From: JBMONI01 sp049324575
Lineage (GTDB): Bacteria > Omnitrophota > Omnitrophia > Omnitrophales > Aquincolibacteriaceae
Direction: 5' to 3'
Length of the DNA: 30,122 nt
Assembly (NCBI GenBank): GCA_049324575.1
Contig: JBMONI010000003.1
Coordinates: 1 to 30,122 of the forward strand
The notes under the pieces are model-generated. The model had not been told where the DNA came from. It searched no databases and saw only the letters and a list, made by a program, of their open reading frames with translations. How positions within the stretch are numbered: the stretch's first letter is position 1; every line of letters begins with the position of its first letter. Positions 8,401 through 20,400 of the stretch are shown in pieces. A program made the translations under genes and the position numbers.

Positions 8401-11400
8401 CGCCGACCAGAAGGCAAAGAGATTCAGTCCTGTCAATTCCCGTTCGGAGATATTGATCTTGAGCGATCGCAGCCACTTCCGGGCGCCTTTCATAAAAAGA
8501 TCGAATTTCCCCACGGATTGGAATACCGACAGCTCTTCCGGAGACAGGCCGGCAAGGAAGGCATGCGCCTCGGAGGACAATCTCAGGTATTTTCCGAGCA
8601 TTTCCGACCGGCGCTGATAATTCCCGGCATCCCGGAATTCCCTTTCCATCTTGGCCAACAATCCCGGCGTCATGAGAGCCCCCACAAAGGCGGTAATATC
8701 CGCTTGGGTAAAATGGCCTCGCTCCAGGAATTCCTGGAGCTTCAAGACCGCCTGGAGATCGCCGGCGCTTTCCGGATCGGCGAGGAATTTTGTCAATTCG
8801 GGCGGGAGTCCAAGCTTGAGAATATCCTGGTCCTCCAATTGGAGTTTCGTCGGATCGCCCGACAGTAGGGAATCGAAATCGACCGCCAAAGTCACCTGTC
8901 CGTCGGCCTGGACGGTCAGGCTCAGCATCGGGAATGCCCGGATCCATGAATGTTCGGCCTCGATCGCGCTGAAATTGAGCTCGCCGCCCAAAGCCTTGTA
9001 CTTCCAGACGCCCTCTTCAAAAACACGCTCGACTTTGACAGGTCTTTCGGGTTCGACCAGATGCTCCATCACTCTCCGGCTTTCCGGCGTTTCATAAAGA
9101 CTTTGACGCTCGGCGGCCGAGAGGGGCGTCTCCGTCGCCTGGCTCATCCGCTGGGTCACCGTGCGGGACGGGGTCCGCGTGGTCTCGGCCGGGATGATAT
9201 CCTGCGCGAAACGCTTGCTGATCGCGATCAGCGCGCGGGCGCGCGACGCGATATCGGTCGGCAAATTGCCCTGGAACGCCGAACTGAACTCGCCGTCCTG
9301 GGTCCGGATGTGCGAATAGTCGGTCAGCTTGTGCTGGACCTCTTCCATGACCTTCTTCGATTCCAGCAGGAGCGCGAGGACTTCCGCGCTGAGCGATTTC
9401 CCCTTCTCCCCGGTTAAAAACGCGTCAAACTGCTCGATGGCCGTTTTGACCCGTTCCTGGATCACACTGCGGACATAATCCTCCCCCATCAGGGCTTCCT
9501 TGGCCGGATCGAGCCCCGAATGCCCTTTCCAATGGCGGTGAAGCAGCATGCCGAATTCGTGCAGGACCGCCAGATCGCTTCGTGAGCCGCTTTCGATCGC
9601 CAGTTGTGCCGCCGACCGCAAAGGATCGATCATCAGGCGGAAGGTCCAGACCTGCTCCAACAGGGATTTCGCTGTTTCGCTGTTGGCCTTGGCGGAATTC
9701 ATCAGGGTCGAAAGGACGAGCATTTCCTCCGCGCTCATTTCGCCGACCGTTTTAGGATCTGCTGCTTTCGTGATAAGCTGAATTACTGTGATCGGGTTCA
9801 ATTTCGCATCAGGTGGAGCTTCTTTCTCGTTGACATAGATCCGCCCGTCATTGCCCCTCCAAAAGACAAGGCCGTATTTCAAGCTCTCGTCGCTTAATTT
9901 ATCCTGGAAATAGCGTTCCCAGGCTTTGATGCGGTTCTTCAGGGTCTTGGAATCGCCCTCGCGGAAGATCCGGGTCTGGTCCATGAAATAGTTCTTGTCG
10001 ACCGCGATCACGGCATGGCTCGACCACCGCCAGCCCAACGTGGGGATGATGCGGCCGACACGGCCCTGGCTCTGCATCAGGGCCTCCTGGGTTAAGGTCG
10101 GATCCAGAAGGACGAAATTCGCTTTCATTTGATAATCGATCCCGGTCATTCCTTTCTGATTCGAAAGGAGAATGACCAGCTTGCGGTCGCCCGGGGATTT
10201 GTCGGCTTCCGCCTTGACTTCCTTCTGGAATTCATCTTTGACCGCGGCCGGATCGGCGGAACTGTCGATAATATGAAAGCTGATCTCGCGGCCGTCTTGA
10301 GCCGCACGCGCTTTCAGTTTCGCCTGGACCCGGTAGATCGCCGTATCGGAGCGGAAAGCGCTCAAAACCGGGAGGATTTCCGAGAAGCGGACATAACGGC
10401 GGCCGTCGAGCTCCGCATCAGTGTGTCCCATTCCAGTTTGGTAAAGGATATCGGCCTGCCTTTCGGCGATCTGATCGGCGCTAAGTGGACGAACCCGACC
10501 ATTTTCATCCTTCTCTTCGAAATCAAGCCGGATAATATCGGCGGTGTTTCCTTGGTCCGCATTGATATGATTGGCCTTATTTTTAGAAGCCAAAAGAAGC
10601 TCCGCCACAGAGGCCATGGTCTCGTCGTTGACGTCACGGATGGCTGCGGTCCTGCGTCCGGTAAGGATCTCGATGGGCATTTGGACACCCATGGCGGTCC
10701 CTGACATGCCGAGCGGATTGTCCACGCCATCCATGGTTCTGAAAAGGTCGAACATGCTGACTGCCGTTTCGGTGGCGGTCAAGTGGATCGTTCGCGTGGT
10801 TTCAAGGGTGTTATCGAGCAGTTTTTTCTCGATCTTGGACAATTCGGCAAGTTTGTCGGGATCGGCTGTCCGCGATCGTTCCGCGCGAACACTTTCGACC
10901 GCTCGCATCAGGGTGTAGTGGACGGCCATCAGCCACGGAGTATCTTCAATGATACGGTCCGCCTCGAGATTGCCGGTATTGCTCACCGGGTGGTATTGGC
11001 CGTCCTCGCCTTTTTGAAGGCCGTCCGCGGCCAGGAGAATTTCCTCGATTTGCTGAACATTTTCGACGCGGGGGTCCAGCGCACAGGCTTTGAAGATCGA
11101 CGCTAGCTCCGATTCATAGAGCGCTTCTCCTTTTTCTCCTTGTTTGGATTCAAATTCTTTCACGGCGCGGGCGACTTCGGGGATCGCCATGACCCGGCCC
11201 CGGACCGCTTCCCAGGACGACCAGAAGCGCACTTTGCCCTGGTGGATCAGGATCACGGCGAAACCCTGCTCTTTGAGCTGATTGAACCGGCCTTCATCGC
11301 GCGTAACCAGGATGTGTTTCGCGGGGTCGAAATCCCGCACCAGGGCATCATAATCCCGGTCGAATTTGACGATATTCTGATCCAGGTTTTTCGCGACCGC

Positions 11401-14400
11401 ATCGATCACGTGATAATTCGGCATGGCGTCGATCGCATTCTTGGGCGTTCCGCCGACGATGAAATAGGTCGGATTCGCGCATTTATGGATCTCGTCGAAA
11501 AGGCGGGCACTGCGTTCATAGGCCTCCCGGAACTCTCCGTAGCGGGCATCGCCTTTTTCGCTAAGGTGGTTCATGAGATGGGCCATCGAATCCAGAGTGG
11601 CGATCACCGTGAATTTTTCAGGGTTCTTCATCGCATGAAGGAGTTTGTCGAACGAAGCGGTCGCTGTTTCCGAAGGTGACTTGGCATCTTCGGCCAGTTT
11701 CATGCCGTCTTCGAGCTCGCGATTGGTCAGCGCCTTATAAAAAGTCCGATATTCCTCGGAAAGCCATTGGCGGAGAATGGCAGCATCGGGAACAAGGATA
11801 AGATTAATCCCGCGGAGGGCCGAGATCGCGAGACCGATGATCGTCTTTCCAACGCCCATTCCGGCGTTGAAGTTCTTTTGTTGCGCTTCGAGGTAGGCTT
11901 TACGCTGTTCCATGTTGAACCAGCGGACCTGTGCTTTGCCGTCATTATCCCGGTAATTCAGGAGCGCATGCGCGATGAAAAGAATGTCCCAGCCCTGCTG
12001 CATTTCTCCCTTTGTCAGCGCATCTCCCGGGTCGAAAAGCTCAAATCTTTCTCCGGCGAACAATTTGAAGAAGAGATCGAGTCTGTTATTTCTCGCGATC
12101 GCGATCTTCAGGATATTGAAAAACCACGGCGCAAGGGATGCATTCGTCATTTTCTGATCTTCCGGAAGGCCCTGATTGCGAGCTTCGACGGAAGACTCGA
12201 TCTCAACAAAGATCGCTTCCAGGCGCTCGGGCGATGGGTCGCGGACATAGGCTTCCAGGCGATCATAGAGAGCCTGATCCTTGAGCGAATCTCCAAAGAC
12301 CTCGGTTTTCTTTCGGTCGAATTCCCGTTTCACGCGGTTTATGATCTCGATATCCTGGATCATGACGTCCAGCGTTGACGAAAGTTTTCCGATATCTGAT
12401 TCCCCTTCCAGGATCCGCGCCCAAAGATGCGATTCCAGCCGTTCCCGCGAGATGCTCATCCCCGTCCCGAGTACGTGGGAAAAGATCGAACCTTCCTCCA
12501 GGATCCGGACCAGCGCATCCCGGAGTTCTGGCGCAAGTGCAGCAGGATCCTGGCCGAGATCACGCAGTAAGAGGGAGAAGATGGCATCGCGTCTCGCCTG
12601 AGTTTGCGCCCGGCCGTACTGGTTGGCGCGGGTAGCGATCTTTTCGTACTGATCGGCAGCCGCCTTGATCGTTTCAGATTTCCAGGCCTGGACATATTCG
12701 ACATGGTCGAGGAGATGGTCGGCCTTGACCTTTTGACCGAGAATGGTGATCTCTCTTGTCGTGGGATTGAAATTAAGCTTTGCCGTAAGTTCGGCGATCT
12801 TCGCATCGATGGTGTCGATCTTTGCCTGGGTTTTCTGTATATGGGCTTGGGTTGAGGCAACAGCCACCCATGCTTGCCGGGATCTGGCTTGCTGATGGCC
12901 GGCGAGGTCAACTTGGAGCTGGGCCATACGGCTCTCCAACTGTCTCCGCTGGGATTCGAGATTCCGCAACGCGCGCACCGAACCCAGAACGCCGGTTTTT
13001 GCCGCATCGGCGGTGAGATGCTGGATGTTCTGGGTCAGGATCGAAAAAGCCGCATGGGTCAGGATCCCGGCAAAATGCCGTCCGCTGTAGAGCCCGCCGG
13101 GAACCGTTTGGATCATGCCCTGCATCATTTCGGCGCTTTCGGCCAGGTAAAATGAATAAAGTTCGGCGTCTTCCCTCAGGGCCCGCATCGCTTCTTGCCG
13201 ACTTTCCACCGATCCTGTCCTCAGGGCTTTGAGGAACTCCAGAAGGTTTTTGGTCCGTGGGGCACTGTCTTTTTTAGCATTCAGGCGTTTCGTTAATTCA
13301 TCATTGATCTTCAAGGTGATATAGTGACGGCTATTCCCGATCCTCGAAGCGACTTCGGCGATCCGGTTGATCGCGCTCCAGCCAATGCGGATCTCTCCCA
13401 AGCGGGTCCGGACCGCGATCGTCCGGGCAGGTTCGCCGCCGGAAGTGCGGATCGCACGGTCCAGGGCGCGCAAGTTGGTCCGCTCCGCTATGAACATGGC
13501 CACCGCCGCAAGGAATTCTGCAGTAACCTGAAAATCGCGGAGTCTTCCGATGGCCTCGCCATGACGGTCGGCTGCCGGACTTTGGATTAGAGTGCGGCTG
13601 AAGCTTTCATGGGTCGTGTCCCCATCTTTGACAATCTTCAACGCAAGCCGCTGACTCGTGGCCTCAATCTCCATCTGTCTGGCAAAGGCCACGATCTCGT
13701 TCTGGAGCAGGCCATCCTTTTCATGGCCAGCCCGATCGAAAGCTTTTTTTATTTCTCGTTTCGCCGCTCGCAGATGATCTCCAACTTTTGCAGCGTCTCC
13801 TTTTGCCTGGGCTTCCTTGGCCTTGCGGAAACTTTCGGCGGCGCGCTGGATATGCAGATTTTCTCCCATCATGTCAGCCCGTTCCTCGACCGTGCTTTCG
13901 GGCCGCAGTTCGTACTCCCGGACCGTGCGTCGCGCCGGGTTCGTGCCGAGATTCAGGAGAAACTCCAGGAAGTCTACGCTTGCCCGCGAATCGATCTGAG
14001 ACAAATAGCCGATGACGATCCTGAAATAACTGTTCCGGGCGAGCTCTCCGGCCAGACTTTCGACGAACTCCGAAGGCAAGGTCCGATCGGCGATCTTCGC
14101 GAGGAACGAGAAAGCGTTCTTCGGCGATTCGGGATGGGCCCGTCCGGCCCGCTCCATGAACCCGAAGATCTCCAGGCTGAGGGCGAGATCGGCCGCGGCA
14201 GAATCGCCCCGGACCGTGGCACGGTGCTCACGGGTGGTTTTCGCGGATCTTGAGAACTGTTCGACGATCCCGCGATAGGACGCATCGCCGTCGAGCGCAA
14301 AGAGGCGGTTTTCCATGTGCTTTTTAACCACAAGGAGGAGGGCGTCCGTCATGCTTTCCAGGCGGAAATCCCCCCTGGCGAAGCCTTCGGCGGCGGCTTT

Positions 14401-17400
14401 GACGATCGTTTTTTCTGCTTGATAGAGACGGTTCTCAAGGCGGTTGAGCCCGTCCTGCAAACGGCCGAATTTTTGGGCGTTCTCGGCCCGCTGTCGCTGT
14501 AAGGCGGCGATCTTTCCCTGATCGGGACGGGTTCTGGCCTGTTCGGCTTTGATCTCGGCTTTGAGACGCCTTCCTTCGGCCCGCAAATTCCCGAGCCGTT
14601 CGCCGATGACCCCCCGCGCTTTCTCAAAAGCCCTCTGGAGCGCGCCGTAACGGCGTTCCGCCTGCCCTCCCACGAGCGTTGCAATATCGATCGGCTTCAG
14701 AGCTCCGGCGCGATCGCGGCCCAGGATGCCGGCCTGCTCGAACTCAAAACTAATCTCCGGCGACAGGGCCGAAAAACTGCGGATGTAGGCGCTGTAAAGC
14801 TGGGTCAGGATATCCATTTCGGTCGGAGCCCTCACATTCAGGCCTTCCGCTTTCCCTTCCCGGGCCATCTGCTGTTCGAAGATGAGGATCTCCCGCATGC
14901 CGGCGGTATCGCCGCGCTCCGCCGCGCTTCTTCGTGCAAGCTGAAGCTCGTGCATCGCCTGCGTGATATGACCTGCGCGATCTTCGGGCTTGGCCTGACG
15001 AGCCTTGTCAAAATGACTTACAGCACGCTGGATGTGGACATTCGAGCTTCGCGAAGCAAGCTCGGAGGTGGAATCCCCGCGCTGGATATGGATAAGGCTG
15101 TTGGCATCGGCTTCGACCTGATCCCGCATGATGTCAAGAGCGATCCCATGGCGCATTTGAGGGACGAGGAAAAGAGCGTAATTGGCGAGACTGCCGGCCA
15201 ATTGCGCAAAATCGCCTGCGGCCATAAAACCAAGAAGCGAGGCCGGGAGAGCGAGGAAATTGAGGGCCATCATCGGCATGCCGATCAATTGCTGGAAATA
15301 AGTCGGAGGCTCACCGCCCTCGGTTTGGAACTGGCGCGCAAAAGCCTGGGCCGGTCCCATGAACATGTTGAAAAGCAGCATGTTGTCGAAGAAGTTGAAG
15401 AGTTGGATGAAAAGTCCCCGCCGGTTCGGGTTGAAGAATCCCGCAAACCGGTTAGGAGCCAGGAATCGCAGGGTCCCGCCGATCAATTGCGGCCGTTCGG
15501 ACAGGCGGCCGAGCCAGCCCGATTTCGCCGAATAGGAAATTCCCACGAGATGCAGGACATGACCGAAGAGGATATCGTGGACGACACGGTCCGAATCCGT
15601 CAGACTGCCGTGGCCGGTCCAGGACCAGTTCTCGCCGAGGACCCGTCCCAAGTGGGTTTTGTAGTCCTCAGCAACTTCGACGCCATTGATCGTTAGCACC
15701 GTCATGACGGGCTTGGCCCCGATGAAAAGCAGGATACGATCGACCGCATGATCGATGCCGAAAGCGGCCTGCGCCACGGGGAACATGCGGAACATCATGA
15801 CGCTACTGGAGGCCCGGGTCAGGAACCAAACATCAAAGCCCGACTGGTGGATGGAGCGCCATTCGATAAAAAGCTGTTTCCCCATTTTCATCCCAAGGTT
15901 TTCGCTCAACTCTCCGACCGCGGAAATGGGCAGATGGGCGGCTCCCCTGGCCCGGATGAGCTGGATCGCGAGGATCGGCCGGATGACAAGGCTCCCGAGG
16001 ATGACCATCGCAAGGCCGATCCTTTTTAGGTTCATGGGATCCTGCTCCATGTCCGGCGTTTTAGCTGTCCCGTAGGCGATCAGAACGGCCCCGCTCCAGA
16101 TCATCGCGGAGGAAAGATGATAGAAAAATCGCGGAAGACCGCGAAACCCCAGGGAGGCGAAAGGACTCCCAAAGAACGGGAAAGTAAGCTTGGCCAGCAT
16201 CAGGGCTCCAGCTAAGTAAATCATCTTCATCATAATTCCGTTGAGGCCGGCCCGGGCCTCTGGCCCTCGCTCAGTATTTTCAATAAGTTCACCAAAGAAA
16301 ATATCGGTGAGTTTCAACGACAGGGCCGTGGTAATGGCCATGCCGGTCGCAAAACCATGAACAGCGGCCAGGCTATTCCGCATGAAAAGGCGCTGACGCA
16401 ACAGGGCCCCGCTTGCCAGAGTCGCAGTTGTCCGCTGTTTTGCCGCTTGTGTAAAGAGCTTAACGAGGGAACCCTTGCTGATGATAAATCCGATGATCAG
16501 AACGGCTGCGATGACGCCGCCTTTCCAGATGGCTTCCCAGTTTTCTTTGACAAAGTTATAGAGGAAAGCGATGCCGTGCCCGATCGCGCGGATCGGATCA
16601 AAGAGATGCCCCCAGTTCGTCCCGCGGATCCTGTTAACACCCGCAATGACTAAATTGATAAGCCCCGGCGCAGCGAGCGCGAAATAAAGGACCTTCGCCA
16701 TAAGGAGCCGTGATGGATCGCGCCAGATCGCGGCGGAGAAATTCGCGACGGGATTCCACATCGCTTGCAAGAAAGAGCGTATCGCGGCCGGCGCTCCTAA
16801 AATCCTTACTTGGGTCAGAAACGAAGCACCGCGGAAATAGACGACCCATTTCTGGAAGCGTGTGAGCGGTTTTCCCGACTGGATCGCTGCAACAAGACTT
16901 TCTCCGCCGAGAAGCGAGCGGCCGCTGTTCGCGATCGACTTGCGGCCCGTCTTCATGATCGTTTTCGTGCTTTCCTGGACCAGGAGTTTCCACGTCCCGG
17001 CGATCGTCGCGCGGAGCCCGACAGCAAGTCCGAGAAGTCCGGTGGCCAGCCCGAATCCGACGGCAAAGAAGGTGAGGATGGGGTTGGTGCCGACCGCATC
17101 GATAACGCCTGCAAGCGGAGTTCCCTCGATGCCGAAACCCCGGTAAAGGTCCGCGACCATGGCAGCGTAAAACCAGGTCGTGCTTATTTTGCCCATAATC
17201 CGCATGGCGGTCTGGCGGGCGAGGACTCCCGCGGCCGTGGCTTCGATAGCGCCTTTCGCAAGGACCCCGGCAAGATTGCCCGCCAAATTGCTCAGGCCTC
17301 CCAACAGGAGCGCGACAAATCCACCGGCTTCAAGGGCTTCCGTAAGGGGCGTTGCGCCGCCGCTTGCGATGGCATCCCCTATGGCCGCCGCAAAAAAGAC

Positions 17401-20400
17401 GAGTCCTGCCACGGTAAAACCCGTTCCGACCGCCGCAACAAGGGCAGCCGCTGTGACGACGGCGGGCAGGGCAAGGATGGCAACAGCCGCTCCGATCACT
17501 ATAGCTCCTATGCCGATCGCGATCGCGGCACCCCATTCCCGGCCCGTCATGACTTCCCAGAAGGCGGCTTTCGTTTGAACGCTGAAATACACATTGGTGT
17601 CGCGGACCAAGGTCCGGCTGGCATAAGTGCGTATCGCATCTCCGCCGAAACTAGATAGCGCGATCTGGCCATCCTGGGTGATCCATGCCTGGTCATAAAC
17701 AGCGCCTTGCTTGAAAGCGGCTCCGTGCTCGACTTGATACACTCCCTGCTCATTTCGGAAAATGACCAAGCCTTTGGCCGGGCCGAGGAGGAATTCATAG
17801 CGGTTCGCATCCCGAAGCGCATTGATATTGTCGAGAGCGATCGGGTTCTGGGTCAGAAAATCGATGAGGGCAAGATGAGGGCTTTCCGTAGAGCCGCTCG
17901 GCGAAAAATCATAGCGGACGGTCAAGGCGCGGACGAGCTTGGTCTTTTTGTTCTCGGTTGTCGTGTGATCGATCGTCACGACGAGCTTCAGGGTCCCATC
18001 CGGCGCAAGACCTACCGAATACGTCCGGCGTTCTGTCTGAAGCGAAATTTCGGTCTTTCCGTTCGCGAGCATCCAGGTTGTCGTCGTCTGGATCTGGGTA
18101 ATACGGCCTAGGTCATCTTTTGTAGCACGCGCTCTTGCGATCCCGGGAATAAAGTTATAAACGGTTTCTCCGACCTTTTCGCCCAAGCCGAAGAACCATC
18201 CTGCCGGGCCCGTGATGGTACCGCGGCTTCGCAGGCTGTATTCCACTCCCCCCGCGCCTTCAATGGAAACCTGCAGTAAACCGCCCGCGATCATGGCCTG
18301 GAGGAAGTTGTGATCGGAGCCGAGCAGGGCGAGCGATGTATTGACAGTCCCGAGCCATGCGAATTCTCCAAGGCCTGCATTCATCGCCTGGAAGGCGGCC
18401 GTTTCCGTGGAGATCTTGCCGTCTTTGGATTGTTTGATCACGGCCAGGAAAGTCTGCTCACGGCCTGCAAGTTTCTTGTATTTATTTCCCGCTTCGCCCG
18501 TAAGGCCGGAAGGCCTTTCCGTGAATGCGACCGCCCCTTCCGTCGAAAATTTTCCCACGACGCCCCGCAGGGTATAGCGGTTCCCGGAAAGGTCTTGGGT
18601 CTGATAGGCCCTCCCCTCGTCAGCCATAACCTTGTAGTCGGTCCCAAGCTGGGTCGACAGGATTTGGTAGAATTCCTCGGCGCCCATCGGGGTGTTGTTC
18701 ATGCAAAGCCGGCTCGTCATGACAAAACTCAGTCGGGTCTCCTTGCCGCTGACGATCACCGCTTGTTCGCCGTGGATCACATAGTTGAATTGCTTTCCTC
18801 CGACTAGGATCTTTGACCAGTCGAAATCGATGGCGCCATGCATGCCGTTCCGGTCAAAACTCGTAATATGGGCCGTCATCCCGAATTTTTTCGTCCCATC
18901 CGGAAAATCAATCTCGCCGAATTCCAGCCAGCCGTGGAGATTGCTTCCTGCCCAGGGCTCTTTGAAAAAGACGCGACTCAGGTTTAAGCTGCTTTTCCCG
19001 AGCATTTCCCAGAGGGCTTGAGCGGTCCCCTTGTCCATTTCATAGGTATTGCCGCGGACATCCACGCCGTAGCGAAAATCCGTCCGGACCCGGCTCGCGT
19101 CGGTGTCATACCAGACGGAATTTTGCGTTACGATCACACGACCGTCCGGCATGGCGTTAGCGGAATAGGTGGTCACGCTGATCTGGGAACTCAGATAAAA
19201 GCCAACGATCCCGGCTGCCAGATGGTTTAGGAGATAGGAGCCGCTTTCCGATATCCCGTAGGCGGCGTTAAATTGCGCCTCGAATGCCTGCGTCTTCGTA
19301 TTCATTCCGAAAGAAAGCGTTCCGGAAACAGCAAGAGGTCCGCTGAGCCGGTCGGTAACCTGGAAAGTTCCCTGGATCGAGGTGCTTGTGTCGAGGCCCC
19401 ATCCGTTGGCGGCTTTTAGCACGGCGGACATATCCATATTGGCCAGCGCATGGGTGGCGATGAATTTTTCCGTATTCCGCAAATTATCGAGCATGGCCTT
19501 GGCATCCCGGACCTGCATTGTCACGTTATAACCGAGCACCGAAGTGGTAAATACCGCCGGCACCGGCTCGACCCGTTCTTGCCCGTTTGTGTTCTTTACG
19601 ATCGCTAGTCCGGCCGTAGACAGGGTCCCGTTGAGAATGACCTTGTGTTCTCCCGTGGCTGTGTTGTAAGCAAGGGTGAAAGCGCCTTCGAGCTGGATGC
19701 TCGGCTGACCCAAAATGCTATCGGTAAAGCCGACTTCTTGGAGACGATGAGTAAGCTCTTGGAGATTGGGAGCATATCCCTGCGAAAGAGCGTATTTGGT
19801 TTCTGCGTGCTGGGAATTGATCCAGACCATTTCGGTGTTTGTAAAGCCGATATTGCCCGCGATATTCCTTTTGCTTGCCGTTGCGTGTCCGTCGGTTGCG
19901 GCGGCAATTCGCCGGCCTTCCCTGGTGCTGGACAGGTCCTGCTTTTCGTAGGTGATCTCCCCAGCATTGTTTCCCTTGACGAGGAAAGTGACCCCGGGAA
20001 GTGTTTGACATGTGAGCACCGAAAGGCTTGGCGCCCCGTTCTCCCCGAGCCGTACATTCCCGAGGAATCCGTAAACGCCATTGCCGATCTGGATCGTCCA
20101 GTCGGGCCCGAGGAGACCGGACTGCTGACCGATAAAAAGGAGGTTCGCTTCCGTGAAATCCGGACTGCTGTTCTGCGTAATGGTGAAAACCGTATGCGTG
20201 AGTAGGCGGTCATTCTGACGCCCCGGAAGTTTCTGAAAACTGTTCTGCAGTTCTGCCGGGATCGCCTGCCGGGCTTCGTTCACCGTAGCGCCGTGGATCC
20301 GCCCATTGACGGAAACAAGCAGATAAGTTTCTCCGGGTTGGGTCCCCGGAAGCCGGACCGCAAAATCGGCCCGGGTTTCTCCCAGTCCGGGAACCAAAAG

